Shown: in pieces, positions 38,695 to 48,369 of the stretch
Layout: each line of letters opens with the position of its first letter
How positions within the stretch are numbered: the first letter of the stretch is position 1
NCBI RefSeq assembly: GCF_024734665.1
Contig: NZ_CP102931.1
Location: 3,904,001-3,968,000 of the forward strand
Direction: 5' to 3'
Length of the DNA: 64,000 bases
Origin: Variovorax paradoxus
GTDB lineage: Bacteria; Pseudomonadota; Gammaproteobacteria; Burkholderiales; Burkholderiaceae_C
Translations under genes and position numbers: made by a program
The notes under the pieces: model-generated
What the model was told of the DNA's origin: nothing
Databases searched by the model: none
Seen by the model: only the letters and a program-made list of their open reading frames with translations

Positions 38695-39972
38695 TCAGGC
38701 CGCGACAGCGTGTTCGCCGCCGAAGCGCTTTTCGATGTAGGTTTCGACGAGTTGGTGAAACTCGTTGGCGATATTGTCGCCGCGCAGCGTGAGTGCCTTT
38801 TCGCCGTCGATGAAGACCGGCGCGGCAGGTGCCTCGCCGGTGCCGGGCAGGCTGATGCCGATGTCGGCATGCTTGCTCTCGCCAGGGCCGTTGACGATGC
38901 AGCCCATGACGGCCACCTTCATCGTCTCGACGCCCGGATATTTCTTGCGCCAGACCGGCATCTGCATGCGCAGATAGTCGTCGATCTGCTTGGCCAGTTC
39001 CTGGAAGGTAGTGCTGGTGGTGCGGCCGCAGCCTGGGCAGGCCGTAACGCTGGGCACGAACACGCGCAGGCCCAGAGCCTGCAGGATTTCGGAGGCGATC
39101 ACCACCTCCTGCGTGCGCGACTCGCCCGGCTGCGGCGTGAGCGACACGCGAATGGTGTCGCCGATGCCCTCCTGCAGCAGGATCGACAGCGCCGTGGCCG
39201 AGGCCACCGTGCCCTTGGTGCCCATGCCGGCCTCGGTGAGGCCCAGGTGCAGCGCATAGTCGCAGCGGCGGGCCAACTCGCGATAGACCGAGATCAGGTC
39301 CTGCACGCCGCTCACCTTGCACGACAGGATGACCTGGTTGCCGGCCATGCCCATCGATTCGGCCAGCTTCGCGGACTCGATGGCCGAGGTGATCAGCGCC
39401 TCGTACATCACCTGCTTGGCGTCCCACGGCTCGGCGCGCTGGCTGTTGGTGTCCATCAGGCTGGCGAGCAGTTCCTGGTCGAGGCTGCCCCAGTTGACGC
39501 CGATGCGCACGGGCTTGTTCCAGCGCATGGCCGCGTCGATCATCTGGCCGAACTGGCGGTCGCGCTTGTCGCCCTTGCCCACGTTGCCGGGGTTGATGCG
39601 GTACTTGCTCAGCGCCTCGGCGCAGGCCGGATAGTCGGTGAGCAGACGGTGGCCGTTGTAGTGGAAGTCGCCGATCAGCGGCACGTCGATGCCCATGCGG
39701 TCGAGCTGCTCGCGGATGTAGGGCACCTGCGCTGCGGCTTCGGGCGTGTTGACGGTGATGCGGACCATTTCCGAGCCGGCGATAGCCAGCTCCTTCACCT
39801 GGATCGCGGTGCCGATGGCATCCACGGTGTCGGTGTTGGTCATGGACTGCACGCGCACGGGGGCATCGCCGCCCACCGTGACCACACGCGAGCCCCAGGC
39901 CACGCTGGACTGGCGCGAACGGCGCGCCTTGGGTGCCGCCGATGGAATGGGATCGGGATAGCAGTCGGTCAC
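38695..39972 (-). CDS. ispG: 4-hydroxy-3-methylbut-2-enyl-diphosphate synthase
   Basis: 425 residues from GTG 39972, which overlaps the stop of the rodZ-like gene by 4 nt (GTGA); the frame stays open further upstream but only inside that gene. IspG makes HMBPP in the non-mevalonate isoprenoid pathway. The TIM-barrel begins [20 protein letters not shown], and the [4Fe-4S] ligands are in CPGCGR and GCIVNGPGE. The long insertion between barrel and cluster domain (about residues 150-260) is normal for proteobacterial IspG. Confidence 0.95.
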   Translation of the reverse strand: MTDCYPDPIPSAAPKARRSRQSSVAWGSRVVTVGGDAPVRVQSMTNTDTVDAIGTAIQVKELAIAGSEMVRITVNTPEAAAQVPYIREQLDRMGIDVPLIGDFHYNGHRLLTDYPACAEALSKYRINPGNVGKGDKRDRQFGQMIDAAMRWNKPVRIGVNWGSLDQELLASLMDTNSQRAEPWDAKQVMYEALITSAIESAKLAESMGMAGNQVILSCKVSGVQDLISVYRELARRCDYALHLGLTEAGMGTKGTVASATALSILLQEGIGDTIRVSLTPQPGESRTQEVVIASEILQALGLRVFVPSVTACPGCGRTTSTTFQELAKQIDDYLRMQMPVWRKKYPGVETMKVAVMGCIVNGPGESKHADIGISLPGTGEAPAAPVFIDGEKALTLRGDNIANEFHQLVETYIEKRFGGEHAVAA

Positions 39973-40928
39973 GATTTCACCTCGAAACGCGCCACGCCAC
40001 CGCCGCGCGTGACAGGCGTCAGATCGTAAGGCTTGCCGCTTACCTGCACATCGACCGCCGACGCACGGCCCACCACCACGGACAGCGGCAGCGCGCCCGA
40101 CAGGCCGACCGTTTCGCCGGCCTGCAGGCTGCGACGCAGCAACTGCTTGCCGCCGGCTTCGGTCACGGTGATCCAGCACTCTTCACGTGCCACGAAAACG
40201 AGTTGCTGGCTGCTTGTGCTTGCGGCAGTCGCCACTGGCGCGGCGGGGGCAACCGCAACCGCTGCAGGGACAGCTGGCGTATTGGCGATGGCCGCGGCGG
40301 GGACTTGGCCCACCGGAGCGCTCGGTGCCACAGCCTGCGAGGGCACCGTTTCGGCCACGGCGCCAGTTGCACCGGCTGAAGCCGGTCCGTTCGCGGGTGC
40401 CTGTTCCGTATCGGCCTCACTGCGCGCTGTCAGGCGCGATACGGAAGCACTGATCTGGTCGAACACCGACTGCGGCAACCAGAACAACGCGGCCGCGCCA
40501 ACCAGCAGCACCAGCACCACGATCAGCAATCCGCGCGAAGGCAGCCCGCTAGAGCGTCCGCTGCTGTTCCAGCGCGGCGTGCCCGAGGTGATGTTCGTCC
40601 GAAGGGTTCGGTCGGCCTCGGCCAGCGACACCCTTTGCGTGCTGGGCAGCTTCGCAAGCACGGGCGCCGGGTCGATGCGCAAAGCACGGCAGACACTGCT
40701 CGCCAGGGCGCGAGCGAAGACCGGGTCTGGCAGCGAGGCAATGTCGTCCGCTTCAAGCGCCATGAGCTTCTGCGGCGGCACCTTGAGGGCGGCCGCCACC
40801 ATCTCGATGTGCAGGCCATGAGCCTCGCGCGCCTCGCGCAGCAGGTCGCCGGCCGTCTTGTGCGTGATGTCGCCTTCTTCCAGCGGCAGTGCTGCGGAAG
40901 TGCCGAACTCCGAAACCCGATCAGTCAT
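39969..40928 (-). CDS. rodZ: RodZ-like HTH membrane protein (DUF4115)
   Basis: 319 residues. A cytoplasmic Cro/C1-type helix-turn-helix is at about 25-95 ([35 protein letters not shown]), followed by one membrane helix (132-150, [19 protein letters not shown]). A long Ala/Pro/Val-rich linker and a C-terminal DUF4115 beta domain ([19 protein letters not shown]) complete it. This is the RodZ architecture, which links MreB filaments to the membrane and sets rod shape. It overlaps pilW at its start (8 nt) and ispG at its end (4 nt). Confidence 0.88.
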   Translation of the reverse strand: MTDRVSEFGTSAALPLEEGDITHKTAGDLLREAREAHGLHIEMVAAALKVPPQKLMALEADDIASLPDPVFARALASSVCRALRIDPAPVLAKLPSTQRVSLAEADRTLRTNITSGTPRWNSSGRSSGLPSRGLLIVVLVLLVGAAALFWLPQSVFDQISASVSRLTARSEADTEQAPANGPASAGATGAVAETVPSQAVAPSAPVGQVPAAAIANTPAVPAAVAVAPAAPVATAASTSSQQLVFVAREECWITVTEAGGKQLLRRSLQAGETVGLSGALPLSVVVGRASAVDVQVSGKPYDLTPVTRGGGVARFEVKS

Positions 40929-41775
40929 TGAAATTCCCGCGCTCGTACGCTGTTGCCTCCCGCGACTGGGGGAAGCGTCGTTGCAGTTGGCCTCCCAACT
41001 GCGCGACTGCCTCGCGGTTGTTCAGCTTTCGTTCGATCTTGATGCCGAGCCAGAGCGTCTCGGCGCTGGCCGAGGCACTGTTGTTGACGCGGCGAATGTA
41101 GAACTGCGCGCGCGACCATTCCTCGCGCTGCGCCAATACCGAAGCAAGGTTGAAGCCAACCACCGGATTGCCGGCGTCGATCTCGTAGGCCTGCATGAGG
41201 CTGCGCTCGGCTTGCACGCGCTGCCCTGCCTTGAGTTCGCACACGCCCTGCGTCATGAGCGTCTTGGCGCGGTCGGCATAGCTCGGCACTGCCAGTGCCT
41301 CGGTGAACTGCGCGGCCGCGTCGCCATAGCGGTTCTGCTGGCACAGCAGCCAGCCGTAGTTGTGGCGTGCGTTGGGGTCGCGCGGATTGATGGCGATGGC
41401 GCGGCGGAAGCTGTCTTCGGCCATGCCGGCGTCGTCCAGCCGCATGTAGACCAGGCCGCGCAGGTTGTAGGCGTCGGCGTTGTTGGGGTCGGCGACCAGC
41501 GCCTGCTTGAGCTCGTCAAGCGCAACAGTGGTCTGGCCATGCTCGAAATAGCCGGCGGCCAGCTCCATGCGCAGGCGCGCGCGGCGTTGCCGGCTGGACT
41601 CGTCGGACTCGGTGACCACCTCAGTGCCCTTGCCTGAGCTGGTATCGGCCAGACTGGTGGTGGTAGTGCGCGTGTTCACGCAGCCCGCAAGCAGCAACGC
41701 CACGGCGACACCCGCGAAACCTGTAGTCAGCATCCGCTGCACGTTCGCGGTTGTCGTCGAAATGACCATGCTCAT
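40921..41775 (-). CDS. pilW: type IV pilus biogenesis lipoprotein PilW/PilF
   Basis: 284 residues from ATG 41775 (MSMVISTTTANVQ); ATG 41769 is equally possible. The lipobox VALLLAGC gives lipidated Cys32. Six TPR-like repeats follow, for example ELAAGYFEHGQTTVALDELK and GLVYMRLDDAGMAEDSFRRA. PilF/PilW helps the PilQ secretin to form multimers at the outer membrane. Position between rlmN (4-nt gap) and rodZ (8-nt overlap) is typical. No other pilus genes are in the window. Confidence 0.93.
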   Translation of the reverse strand: MSMVISTTTANVQRMLTTGFAGVAVALLLAGCVNTRTTTTSLADTSSGKGTEVVTESDESSRQRRARLRMELAAGYFEHGQTTVALDELKQALVADPNNADAYNLRGLVYMRLDDAGMAEDSFRRAIAINPRDPNARHNYGWLLCQQNRYGDAAAQFTEALAVPSYADRAKTLMTQGVCELKAGQRVQAERSLMQAYEIDAGNPVVGFNLASVLAQREEWSRAQFYIRRVNNSASASAETLWLGIKIERKLNNREAVAQLGGQLQRRFPQSREATAYERGNFND

Positions 41776-41779
41776 CGGT

Positions 41780-42928
41780 TCAATGCTCCTGGGGGGCGGC
41801 CTTGCGGACCGGATGCAAAACAACGGGGCGCTCGGTTGCACGGCGCTGGGCCATGCGCTCGGCCGCGCGGGTGCGGTCCTTGACGTCGCCGGCGAGCTGA
41901 CCGCAGGCGGCATCGATGTCGTCGCCGCGCGTCTTGCGCACGGTGGTCACAAGACCGGCTTCGCTCAGCGTCCTGGCGAATGCCAACACGCGCGGCTGCG
42001 GCGAGCGCAGCAGGCCCGAGGCCGGAAACGGGTTGAAAGGAATCAGGTTGAACTTGCACGAGATGCCGTGCGTGCGCACCAGTTCGACGAGCTGCCGCGC
42101 ATGCTCGGGCTGGTCGTTCACGCCATCCAGCATGCAATATTCGAAGGTGATGAAATCGCGCGGCGCATGCGCCAGGTAGCGCTTGCAGGCCTCGATGAGT
42201 TCAGCAATCGGGTACTTGCGGTTGAGGGGCACGAGGTCGTCGCGCAGCGCGTCGTTGGGCGCATGCAGCGAAACGGCCATGGCCACCGGGCAATCGGCGC
42301 CCAGGCGATCGATCATCGGCACCACGCCGGAAGTCGACACCGTCACGCGACGGCGCGACAGCCCGTAGGCGTTGTCGTCGAGCATGGTGCGCAGCGCGGG
42401 CACCAGCGCCGAGTAGTTCTGCAGCGGCTCGCCCATGCCCATCATCACCACGTTGGAGATGACGCGTTCGTCGCGCTTGAGGTGCTTGCGCAGGAAGTGT
42501 TCGGCAAACCAGAGCTGGGCGACGATTTCGCCCGTGCTCAGGTTGCGGCTGAAGCCCTGATGCCCGGTCGAGCAAAAGCGGCAACCGACCGCACAGCCGG
42601 CCTGGGACGACACGCACAAAGTGCCACGGTCGTCCTCGGGAATGAATACGGCTTCGACGGCATTGCCGTCACCGACGTCGAACAGCCACTTGATCGTGCC
42701 GTCCTTGGATTCGTGCTGCGTGATGACCGGCAGGGCCTCCACGCGCGCGGTAGTCGCGAGCTTCTCGCGCAACGACTTCGCCAGATCGGTCATCTGGGTG
42801 AAGTCGCTGGCGCCACGCTGGTGAATCCAGCGGAACAGCTGCGTGGCGCGGAATTTTTTCTCGCCGAGTTTTTCGCAGAACGCAGCCAACCCCTCGAGAT
42901 CGAAGTCGAGCAGATTGGCCGTGGTCAT
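41780..42928 (-). CDS. rlmN: dual-specificity RNA methyltransferase RlmN
   Basis: 382 residues. RlmN makes 2-methyladenosine at 23S rRNA A2503 and in some tRNAs by radical SAM chemistry. The cluster motif is CAVGCRFC (about residues 111-118), preceded by [26 protein letters not shown] and the C-terminal Cys region (DINAACGQL-like, here [11 protein letters not shown]) hold the second catalytic Cys. It follows ndk by 21 nt and precedes pilW, the standard betaproteobacterial order. Confidence 0.96.
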   Translation of the reverse strand: MTTANLLDFDLEGLAAFCEKLGEKKFRATQLFRWIHQRGASDFTQMTDLAKSLREKLATTARVEALPVITQHESKDGTIKWLFDVGDGNAVEAVFIPEDDRGTLCVSSQAGCAVGCRFCSTGHQGFSRNLSTGEIVAQLWFAEHFLRKHLKRDERVISNVVMMGMGEPLQNYSALVPALRTMLDDNAYGLSRRRVTVSTSGVVPMIDRLGADCPVAMAVSLHAPNDALRDDLVPLNRKYPIAELIEACKRYLAHAPRDFITFEYCMLDGVNDQPEHARQLVELVRTHGISCKFNLIPFNPFPASGLLRSPQPRVLAFARTLSEAGLVTTVRKTRGDDIDAACGQLAGDVKDRTRAAERMAQRRATERPVVLHPVRKAAPQEH

Positions 42929-42949
42929 GGAATCGGTCGAGATACGGCT

Positions 42950-43375
42950 TCAGCGTGCGTAGACGTTGAGGCCGGCGAAGAAGAAAGCGACTTCGTTCGC
43001 TGCGGTTTCAGCAGCGTCCGAACCGTGCACGGCGTTGGCGTCGATGCTGTCGGCGAAGTCGGCGCGGATGGTGCCGGCGGCTGCCTTCTTGGGGTCGGTG
43101 GCGCCCATCAGGTCGCGGTTCTTGGCGATGGCGTTTTCGCCTTCGAGCACTTGCACGAACACGGGGCCCGAGATCATGAACTCGACGAGGTCCTTGAAGA
43201 AGGGACGTTCCTTGTGCACGGCGTAGAACTGTTCGGCTTCGTTGCGCGACAGATGCACCAGCTTGGCGGCGACGATCTTGAGGCCAGCAGCTTCAAAACG
43301 GGAAACGATCTTGCCGATGACGTTCTTGGCAACTGCGTCGGGCTTGATGATGGAAAGGGTACGTTCGATAGCCAT
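42950..43375 (-). CDS. ndk: nucleoside diphosphate kinase
   Basis: 141 residues from ATG 43375 ([15 protein letters not shown]). It transfers phosphate between nucleoside triphosphates and diphosphates through phospho-His117, found in [28 protein letters not shown] is the Kpn loop and nucleotide-binding segment. It leads the minus-strand ndk-rlmN-pilW-rodZ-ispG run; the 153-nt gap upstream should hold the promoter, but I could not assign one with confidence. Confidence 0.97.
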   Translation of the reverse strand: MAIERTLSIIKPDAVAKNVIGKIVSRFEAAGLKIVAAKLVHLSRNEAEQFYAVHKERPFFKDLVEFMISGPVFVQVLEGENAIAKNRDLMGATDPKKAAAGTIRADFADSIDANAVHGSDAAETAANEVAFFFAGLNVYAR

Positions 43376-43528
43376 TGAAATGCTTCCTGGAGCTTTGATT
43401 TTGAAGTGTTTTGTCACAACTGCAACGAATTTGTTGCGTCACATGTCGACAAAGCCTCTGATTTTAACCGGCGCAGCCTTGCGGATTGGTGAAAACCCCG
43501 CGAAAGGCCGCGCTCCGACGGCTGGCTT

Positions 43529-45415
43529 TCAGCGCCCGCGACGGCGTCCGCCACCTTGGCCGCCCTGACCGCCGAAGCCGCCACCACCGCCCCCGCCTCC
43601 TCCACCACGACGCGGACCTCCGCGCTGCTCCTTGCGCTGGCGCGAGAAGCTGTCTGCGCCGATGTAGCCCAACGAGGTCTTCATCGGATCGGGCTGGTTG
43701 GCGCCGCTCGGCTGACGGTCGTCGCCCTGCTGGCGATTGCCGCCGCCCTGGCGGTTGCCACTATTGCCACTATTGCCGCTGTTGCCGCGGCGTCCCTGCC
43801 CCTGGGGCGGACCGCCGTTGCCACCGCCACGATTGGGGCGGGCACCCCGGTCGCCGCGCGGCGGACGGCCGTCGCCCAGCGGGTTCGGAATCGGCGCTTC
43901 ACGCCCGCCATCTTCGCGTGCATCGCGCATGTCGCGCGGCGGCTGGCCGCCACCGCCGCCATTGCGGTTGCCCCGGCGCTTCTTGTTGCGCCCGTTGCGG
44001 CCATTGCCACCACCGCCCTCCTGCCCCGGGCCGCGCTGCTGCTGTTGTGGACCGGGCCGGGCAGCTGCGCCGCCGGAGGCCTGGAACAGCGCACGGATGT
44101 CGCGCTCGTCGAGCTCCATCCAGGCACCGCGCTTCAGGCCGCGCGGCAGCACCATGGCACCGTAGCGGATGCGGATCAGCCGGCTGACCGCATGGCCCAC
44201 CGACTCGAACAGGCGGCGCACTTCGCGGTTGCGGCCTTCGGAAATGGTCACGCGGTACCAGCAATTCGAGCCCTCGCCACCGCCGTCTTCGATGGTGCCG
44301 AACTGCGCCATGCCGTCGTCGAGGCGTACGCCGTCGAGCAGCTTCTGCTTTTCTTCGCTGGTGAGCGCGCCCAGCACGCGCACCGCGTACTCGCGCTCCA
44401 GGCCGAAGCGCGGGTGCATGAGCTGATTGGCCAGGTCGCCAGAGCTGCTGAACAGCAGCAGGCCTTCGGTATTCAGGTCGAGACGGCCGACCGACTGCCA
44501 CTTGCCCTGTTGCAGGCGCGGCAGCTTGCGGAACACGGTCGGGCGGTTCTGCGGATCGTCATGCGTCACCACCTCGCCCACAGGCTTGTGATACGCGATC
44601 ACGCGGGGCGGCGGGGGCGCGATGCGGTAGCGGATCGGCTTGCCGTTGATCTTGACCTGGTCGCCGAACTGGATGCGCTGGCCGATGTGGGCCGGCTCGT
44701 TATTGACAGAAATACGGCCCTGGAGAATCAGCTGCTCCATTTCTAGCCGCGAGCCGAGGCCAGCCTGCGCCAGCACCTTGTGAAGCTTGGGCGAATCGGC
44801 CTCGGGCAGCAGCACGCGCTTGAGCGGCGGGACCTCTGGGCTTTCTTCGTCGGCATCGAACTGGCCGGAGATGACGTCCGCGAAGCGGATCGGCTCGGGC
44901 GGCAAGGCATTGCGCTGCTCGCGCTCGGCGGCACGGCGGGCGCGGTCGAGGTCGTCTTCTTCCTCGTCGGGCTCCTCTTCGTCTTCGTCTTCGTCCTCGT
45001 CCCGCTCTTCGTCGTCACGGTCGTGGATGCGATCGGCTTGTTCGGGCTGGGGCGCTTGGCGGGCGGCCTCGACTGGCGCTGGATTGCGAGCCTCTTCTTC
45101 AACTGCAGCGGAGGCAACTGATGCTTCCTCTGCAGCAACAGCTGCCGGCACGGCCATCTCGGACGCCTCCGCGGCAGGCGACGCCGCTACTTCATCCGCC
45201 ACAGCTTGCTCCACCGGCTTCTTCTTGCGGGGCGCGCGCGGCTTCTTGGGTGCTTCAGCCTCCGCCGGTGCGGCGGCTTCCTGCGCCGCGACCTCGGACG
45301 CTACCGATTCAATAGCATCACCTGCAGCCTTCTTGGGCGCGGCCGCCCTCTTCTTCTTTTTGACTTCGGGCTCGGCCGGCAGCATCGCCGCGTCTTCGGT
45401 GTCGGTTGTGCTCAT
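43529..45415 (-). CDS. rluB: 23S rRNA pseudouridine synthase B with long disordered tails
   Basis: 628 residues, about twice the enzyme core. Residues ~1-205 are Ala/Glu/Lys-rich and acidic. An S4 domain ([20 protein letters not shown]) leads into the RsuA/RluB catalytic domain, with the catalytic Asp in [15 protein letters not shown] near residue 312. The tail from about 450 is rich in Gly, Asn, Arg and Gln, including GGGGGGGGG near the C terminus, and should be disordered and RNA-binding. Target by homology: U2605 of 23S rRNA. Its start overlaps the scpB stop by 4 nt (ATGA). Confidence 0.92.
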   Translation of the reverse strand: MSTTDTEDAAMLPAEPEVKKKKRAAAPKKAAGDAIESVASEVAAQEAAAPAEAEAPKKPRAPRKKKPVEQAVADEVAASPAAEASEMAVPAAVAAEEASVASAAVEEEARNPAPVEAARQAPQPEQADRIHDRDDEERDEDEDEDEEEPDEEEDDLDRARRAAEREQRNALPPEPIRFADVISGQFDADEESPEVPPLKRVLLPEADSPKLHKVLAQAGLGSRLEMEQLILQGRISVNNEPAHIGQRIQFGDQVKINGKPIRYRIAPPPPRVIAYHKPVGEVVTHDDPQNRPTVFRKLPRLQQGKWQSVGRLDLNTEGLLLFSSSGDLANQLMHPRFGLEREYAVRVLGALTSEEKQKLLDGVRLDDGMAQFGTIEDGGGEGSNCWYRVTISEGRNREVRRLFESVGHAVSRLIRIRYGAMVLPRGLKRGAWMELDERDIRALFQASGGAAARPGPQQQQRGPGQEGGGGNGRNGRNKKRRGNRNGGGGGQPPRDMRDAREDGGREAPIPNPLGDGRPPRGDRGARPNRGGGNGGPPQGQGRRGNSGNSGNSGNRQGGGNRQQGDDRQPSGANQPDPMKTSLGYIGADSFSRQRKEQRGGPRRGGGGGGGGGGFGGQGGQGGGRRRGR

Positions 45416-46338
45416 GAGGTTTTTCCGGGAGAGGGAGCGTGAGGGTCGACCTCGTCCTGGGACGGGGCTTCGGGTTCTGGCGACGGCGCCTGGGCGGGCT
45501 CGGCGGGGGATTCGGTGTCTGCCGCGTTCTCGGCAAACTGCGCTTCGGCGGCTTCGACCGCTTCTTCAGCGACTTCTGGCGCCATGTCGATGACGGCGGG
45601 CTCGGCGGGCTCTTCTGCCGGCTCTTCTTCATCTTGCCGCGAGGCAGCGACTTCCTGCTCCGCTTCGGTCGCTTCGGCTTCGGCGGCGGCTGGCTCCAGC
45701 TCCGCCATCGCCGACGCATCCGCATCGCCCTCGGCCAGTGCTTCAGCCTCCGGCGCGGCATCGATAGGCAGCCCCTGCTGCTCACCCGACGCCCGTTCGA
45801 GCGCATCGACCAGCGCGGCCTGCTGCGCGGGCGTTTCGATCAATGGCAGCTGATCGAGCGAAGCCAGGCCCAGGTCGTCGAGGAACTGGCGCGTGGTTGC
45901 ATACAGCGCCGGTCGGCCGACCGTTTCGCGGTGGCCGATGACTTCGACCCAGCCGCGATCTTCCAGTTGCTTGAGGATCAACGAATTGATCGTCACGCCG
46001 CGGATGTCTTCCATGTCGCCGCGCGTGGCCGGCTGCCGGTAGGCGATGATGGCCAGCGTCTCGAGTGCGGCCCGCGTGTAGCGCGGCGGCTTCTCGGGGT
46101 GCAGGCGGTCGAGGTGGTCGCGCATTTCCGGCCGGCTCTGGAAGCGCCAGCCGCTGCCGACGCTCACAAGCTCCAGGCCGCGTTGCGCCCAGTCTTCCTG
46201 CAGTTCAAGCAACAGCACCTTGATGGTGTCCACACCCAGTTCGTCGTCGAACAGCACGCGCATATCGCGCACCGGCAACGGCTGGCTCGAACAGATCAAG
46301 GCGGTTTCGAGAATGCGCTTGGCATCCGCCGTATTCAT
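45412..46338 (-). CDS. scpB: segregation and condensation protein B
   Basis: 308 residues; the normal ScpB core is about 190. The winged-helix core spans [40 protein letters not shown] and [20 protein letters not shown]. From about residue 195 a Glu/Ala-rich acidic extension of more than 100 residues follows. ScpB partners ScpA and SMC in chromosome condensation. No scpA is adjacent here, so the kleisin must be encoded elsewhere. It is translationally coupled to rluB. Confidence 0.92.
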   Translation of the reverse strand: MNTADAKRILETALICSSQPLPVRDMRVLFDDELGVDTIKVLLLELQEDWAQRGLELVSVGSGWRFQSRPEMRDHLDRLHPEKPPRYTRAALETLAIIAYRQPATRGDMEDIRGVTINSLILKQLEDRGWVEVIGHRETVGRPALYATTRQFLDDLGLASLDQLPLIETPAQQAALVDALERASGEQQGLPIDAAPEAEALAEGDADASAMAELEPAAAEAEATEAEQEVAASRQDEEEPAEEPAEPAVIDMAPEVAEEAVEAAEAQFAENAADTESPAEPAQAPSPEPEAPSQDEVDPHAPSPGKTS

Positions 46339-46428
46339 GGTTCGCGTTATCCGGGAAAAGGCGCCTCAGGGACGCTTGTTCAGAAGGATGAAAGGAGTAG
46401 GCGCTGCAGGCACGCGGCAAATGCAACG

Positions 46429-46467
46429 CAAGGCCGGCCTTGGGTGACCGGCGCGGCCCTCGGGCCG
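46429..46467. terminator. GC-rich palindromes after rluD
   Basis: CAAGGCCGGCCTTG at 46429-46442 is a perfect 14-bp palindrome. CGGCCC-TC-GGGCCG at 46454-46467 is a 6-bp stem with a 2-nt loop ending right at the rluD stop. Neither is followed by a U-run on the minus strand. They may form a Rho-dependent or processing site in the 129-nt gap between rluD and scpB. Confidence 0.35.
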
Positions 46468-47502
46468 TCAGGCGCGATTGTAATCCAGCCCCCAGGACTG
46501 CAAAGCCTGAACGAGATCCGGTGGCGGCGGCGAGCGGAACTCCATCGCCTCTTGCGTGACGGGGTGCACGAAGGCCAGCCTGAATGCATGCAGCGCCTGG
46601 CGCGACAGCCCGGCAGCCGGCGCGCCGCCATAAAGGGCATCGCCCACCAGCGGATGCCCAATCGACGCCATGTGCACGCGGATCTGGTGGGTGCGCCCGG
46701 TTTCGAGCGTGCAGCGCACGGCGCAGCCTTCGGCGTTGCTGTCGAGCCGCTCGATCAGCGTACGCGCCGTCTTGCCCGCATGCCTTTCAAGATCGACCAC
46801 GGCCATGCGCAGCCGGTTGCGTGGGTCGCGACCGATGGGGGCGTCGACCTGGCGGGCCGCGGCGCCCTCCCACGGCTTGTGGCCGATGGCCAGGTACTGC
46901 CGTTTGACCTCGCGGGCGGCGATCAGCGCCACCATCGCGTCCATGGCGGCGCGGGTGCGCGCCACCACCATCAGGCCGCTGGTGTCGCGGTCGAGCCGGT
47001 GCACGATGCCGGCGCGCGGCAGCAGCACGGCCTTGGGGTCCAGCGCAAGCAGGCCGTTCAGGAGCGTGCCGCTCCAATGTCCGGGCGCCGGGTGAACCAC
47101 GAGGCCGGCTGGCTTGTCGACGATGCGCAGGTGCTCGTCCTCGTGCACGGTGACGATGTCCATCGCCTCGGGCCGAAAGGCCTGGCTTTGGGGCGTGGGG
47201 CGCAACTCGATGCGGCCGGCCTGCCCCGCCTTCACTGTGGCCGAGACTTTGGTGAGCGTGCGGCCCTGCAGTTCCACCGCGCCAGCCTCGATCAGTTGCT
47301 GCAGATAGCTGCGAGAAAACTCGGGTACCAGCGCGGCAAGCGCGCGATCCAGCCGCTGGCCGTGCTGGGCCGGGTCGATGACGAAAGGCCGTTGCTCGCT
47401 GGGCTCGATCGGATCGGCGCCCTCTTCGAGCTCGGCCACCTCGGCGGTCTCGGGGGTATTGCCCAAAGGGTCGGTCGATATAATTGAGGGCAACTGTTTC
47501 AC
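46468..47502 (-). CDS. rluD: 23S rRNA pseudouridine synthase D
   Basis: 344 residues from GTG 47502, which has no good ribosome-binding site; shorter starts are possible, because the first ~35 residues are acidic and non-conserved. An S4 domain lies near 45-85. The catalytic Asp171 is in GIVHRLDRDTSGLMVVART. GRTHQIRVHMASIGHPLVGD is the C-terminal family block. RluD modifies U1911, U1915 and U1917 in helix 69. If the GTG is right, its 5' coding part contains the -10 element of divergent bamD. Confidence 0.93.
   Translation of the reverse strand: MKQLPSIISTDPLGNTPETAEVAELEEGADPIEPSEQRPFVIDPAQHGQRLDRALAALVPEFSRSYLQQLIEAGAVELQGRTLTKVSATVKAGQAGRIELRPTPQSQAFRPEAMDIVTVHEDEHLRIVDKPAGLVVHPAPGHWSGTLLNGLLALDPKAVLLPRAGIVHRLDRDTSGLMVVARTRAAMDAMVALIAAREVKRQYLAIGHKPWEGAAARQVDAPIGRDPRNRLRMAVVDLERHAGKTARTLIERLDSNAEGCAVRCTLETGRTHQIRVHMASIGHPLVGDALYGGAPAAGLSRQALHAFRLAFVHPVTQEAMEFRSPPPPDLVQALQSWGLDYNRA
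47479..47484 (+). promoter_or_regulatory. consensus -10 element upstream of bamD
   Basis: A perfect TATAAT lies 32 nt before the bamD ATG (47517). The -35 partner is weak (GTATTG at 47456-47461 with a 17-nt spacer). The element lies inside the predicted 5' coding part of rluD on the other strand. Confidence 0.55.
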
Positions 47503-47516
47503 GAAAGCCGTATGTG

Positions 47517-48323
47517 ATGTTTCGCGCCAAATTATCGGTCCCCAGCTGGATCGCGCTCAGCGCGGCGGCTCTGCTGGCAGCTGGCTGCTCGTCTACCTCC
47601 GTCGACAAGACCGCCAACTGGAGCCCCAACCGCATCTACTCTGAAGCCAAGGAAGAGGCCGGATCGGGCGCCTACGACAAGGCCGTTCCGCTCTACGAGA
47701 AGCTCGAAGGCCGCGCCGCCGGCACACCACTCGCGCAGCAGGCGCAGCTGGAAAAGGCCTACGCCCAGTACAAGTCGGGCGAAAAGGCAAGCGCCATCGC
47801 CACCATCGACCGCTTCATGAAGTTGCATCCGGCGAGCACGGCTCTCGACTATGCGCTGTACCTCAAGGGCGTGATCAACTTCAACGACGACCTCGGCATG
47901 TTCGCGTTCATGACGCGCCAGGACTTGTCCGAGCGCGACCAGAAGGCCGCCAAGGAATCGTTCGAGTCGTTCAAGGACCTCGTCACGCGCTTCCCCGATT
48001 CGCGCTACGCCCCTGACGCGCGCCAGCGCATGAACTACATCGTGAACTCGCTCGCGCAGTACGAAGTTCACGTGGCACGCTACTACTACTCGCGCGGTGC
48101 CTACCTGGCCGCCATCAATCGGGCCCAGATCGCGCTGGCCGACTACCGCGAAGTGCCGGCACTCGAAGAAGCCCTGTTCATCATGGTGAAGTCGTACGAC
48201 GCTCTCGGCATGAAGGACCTGCGCGACGACGCCCAGCGCGTGCTGACCACCAACTATCCGCAGAGCACCTACCTCGCGAACGGCTTCAAGGGCAAGGACG
48301 ACCCTTGGTGGAAGCTCTGGTAA
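47517..48323 (+). CDS. bamD: outer-membrane assembly lipoprotein BamD
   Basis: 268 residues from ATG 47517 (MFRAKLSVPSW). The lipobox ALLAAGCSS gives lipidated Cys24. Five TPR units follow, including LEKAYAQYKSGEKASAIATI, RFPDSRYAPDARQRMNYIVN and the final FKGKDDPWWKLW. BamD is the essential lipoprotein partner of BamA. Its start is only 14 nt from the divergent rluD start, with a perfect TATAAT upstream. Convergent with the helicase gene, with a weak imperfect AGAGC/GCTCT hairpin in the 46-nt gap. Confidence 0.96.
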   Translation: MFRAKLSVPSWIALSAAALLAAGCSSTSVDKTANWSPNRIYSEAKEEAGSGAYDKAVPLYEKLEGRAAGTPLAQQAQLEKAYAQYKSGEKASAIATIDRFMKLHPASTALDYALYLKGVINFNDDLGMFAFMTRQDLSERDQKAAKESFESFKDLVTRFPDSRYAPDARQRMNYIVNSLAQYEVHVARYYYSRGAYLAAINRAQIALADYREVPALEEALFIMVKSYDALGMKDLRDDAQRVLTTNYPQSTYLANGFKGKDDPWWKLW

Positions 48324-48369
48324 GCCACCAGAGCACGCGCGCTCACGACGCGCTCTTCCTAGTCAGAAA

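Noticed and set aside
37438..40029. An 863-codon open frame antisense to hisS and ispG
   Set aside because: It spans two well-conserved genes on the minus strand and has no recognisable domain; it is an expected shadow in high-GC DNA.
39973..40179. N-terminal extension of ispG
   Set aside because: It lies within the rodZ-like gene, and its residues do not fit IspG; the GTGA overlap at 39969-39972 is the natural boundary.
43576..43620. Gly-codon-rich tract in rluB as a possible nucleotide repeat or CRISPR-like array
   Set aside because: The repetition follows Gly codons of the protein tail; there are no equal-length spacers or conserved direct repeats.
48324..48369. Possible terminator between bamD and the helicase gene
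   Set aside because: AGAGC and GCTCT pair, but the inner stem is broken and there is no U-run in either direction; kept only as a remark in the bamD entry.
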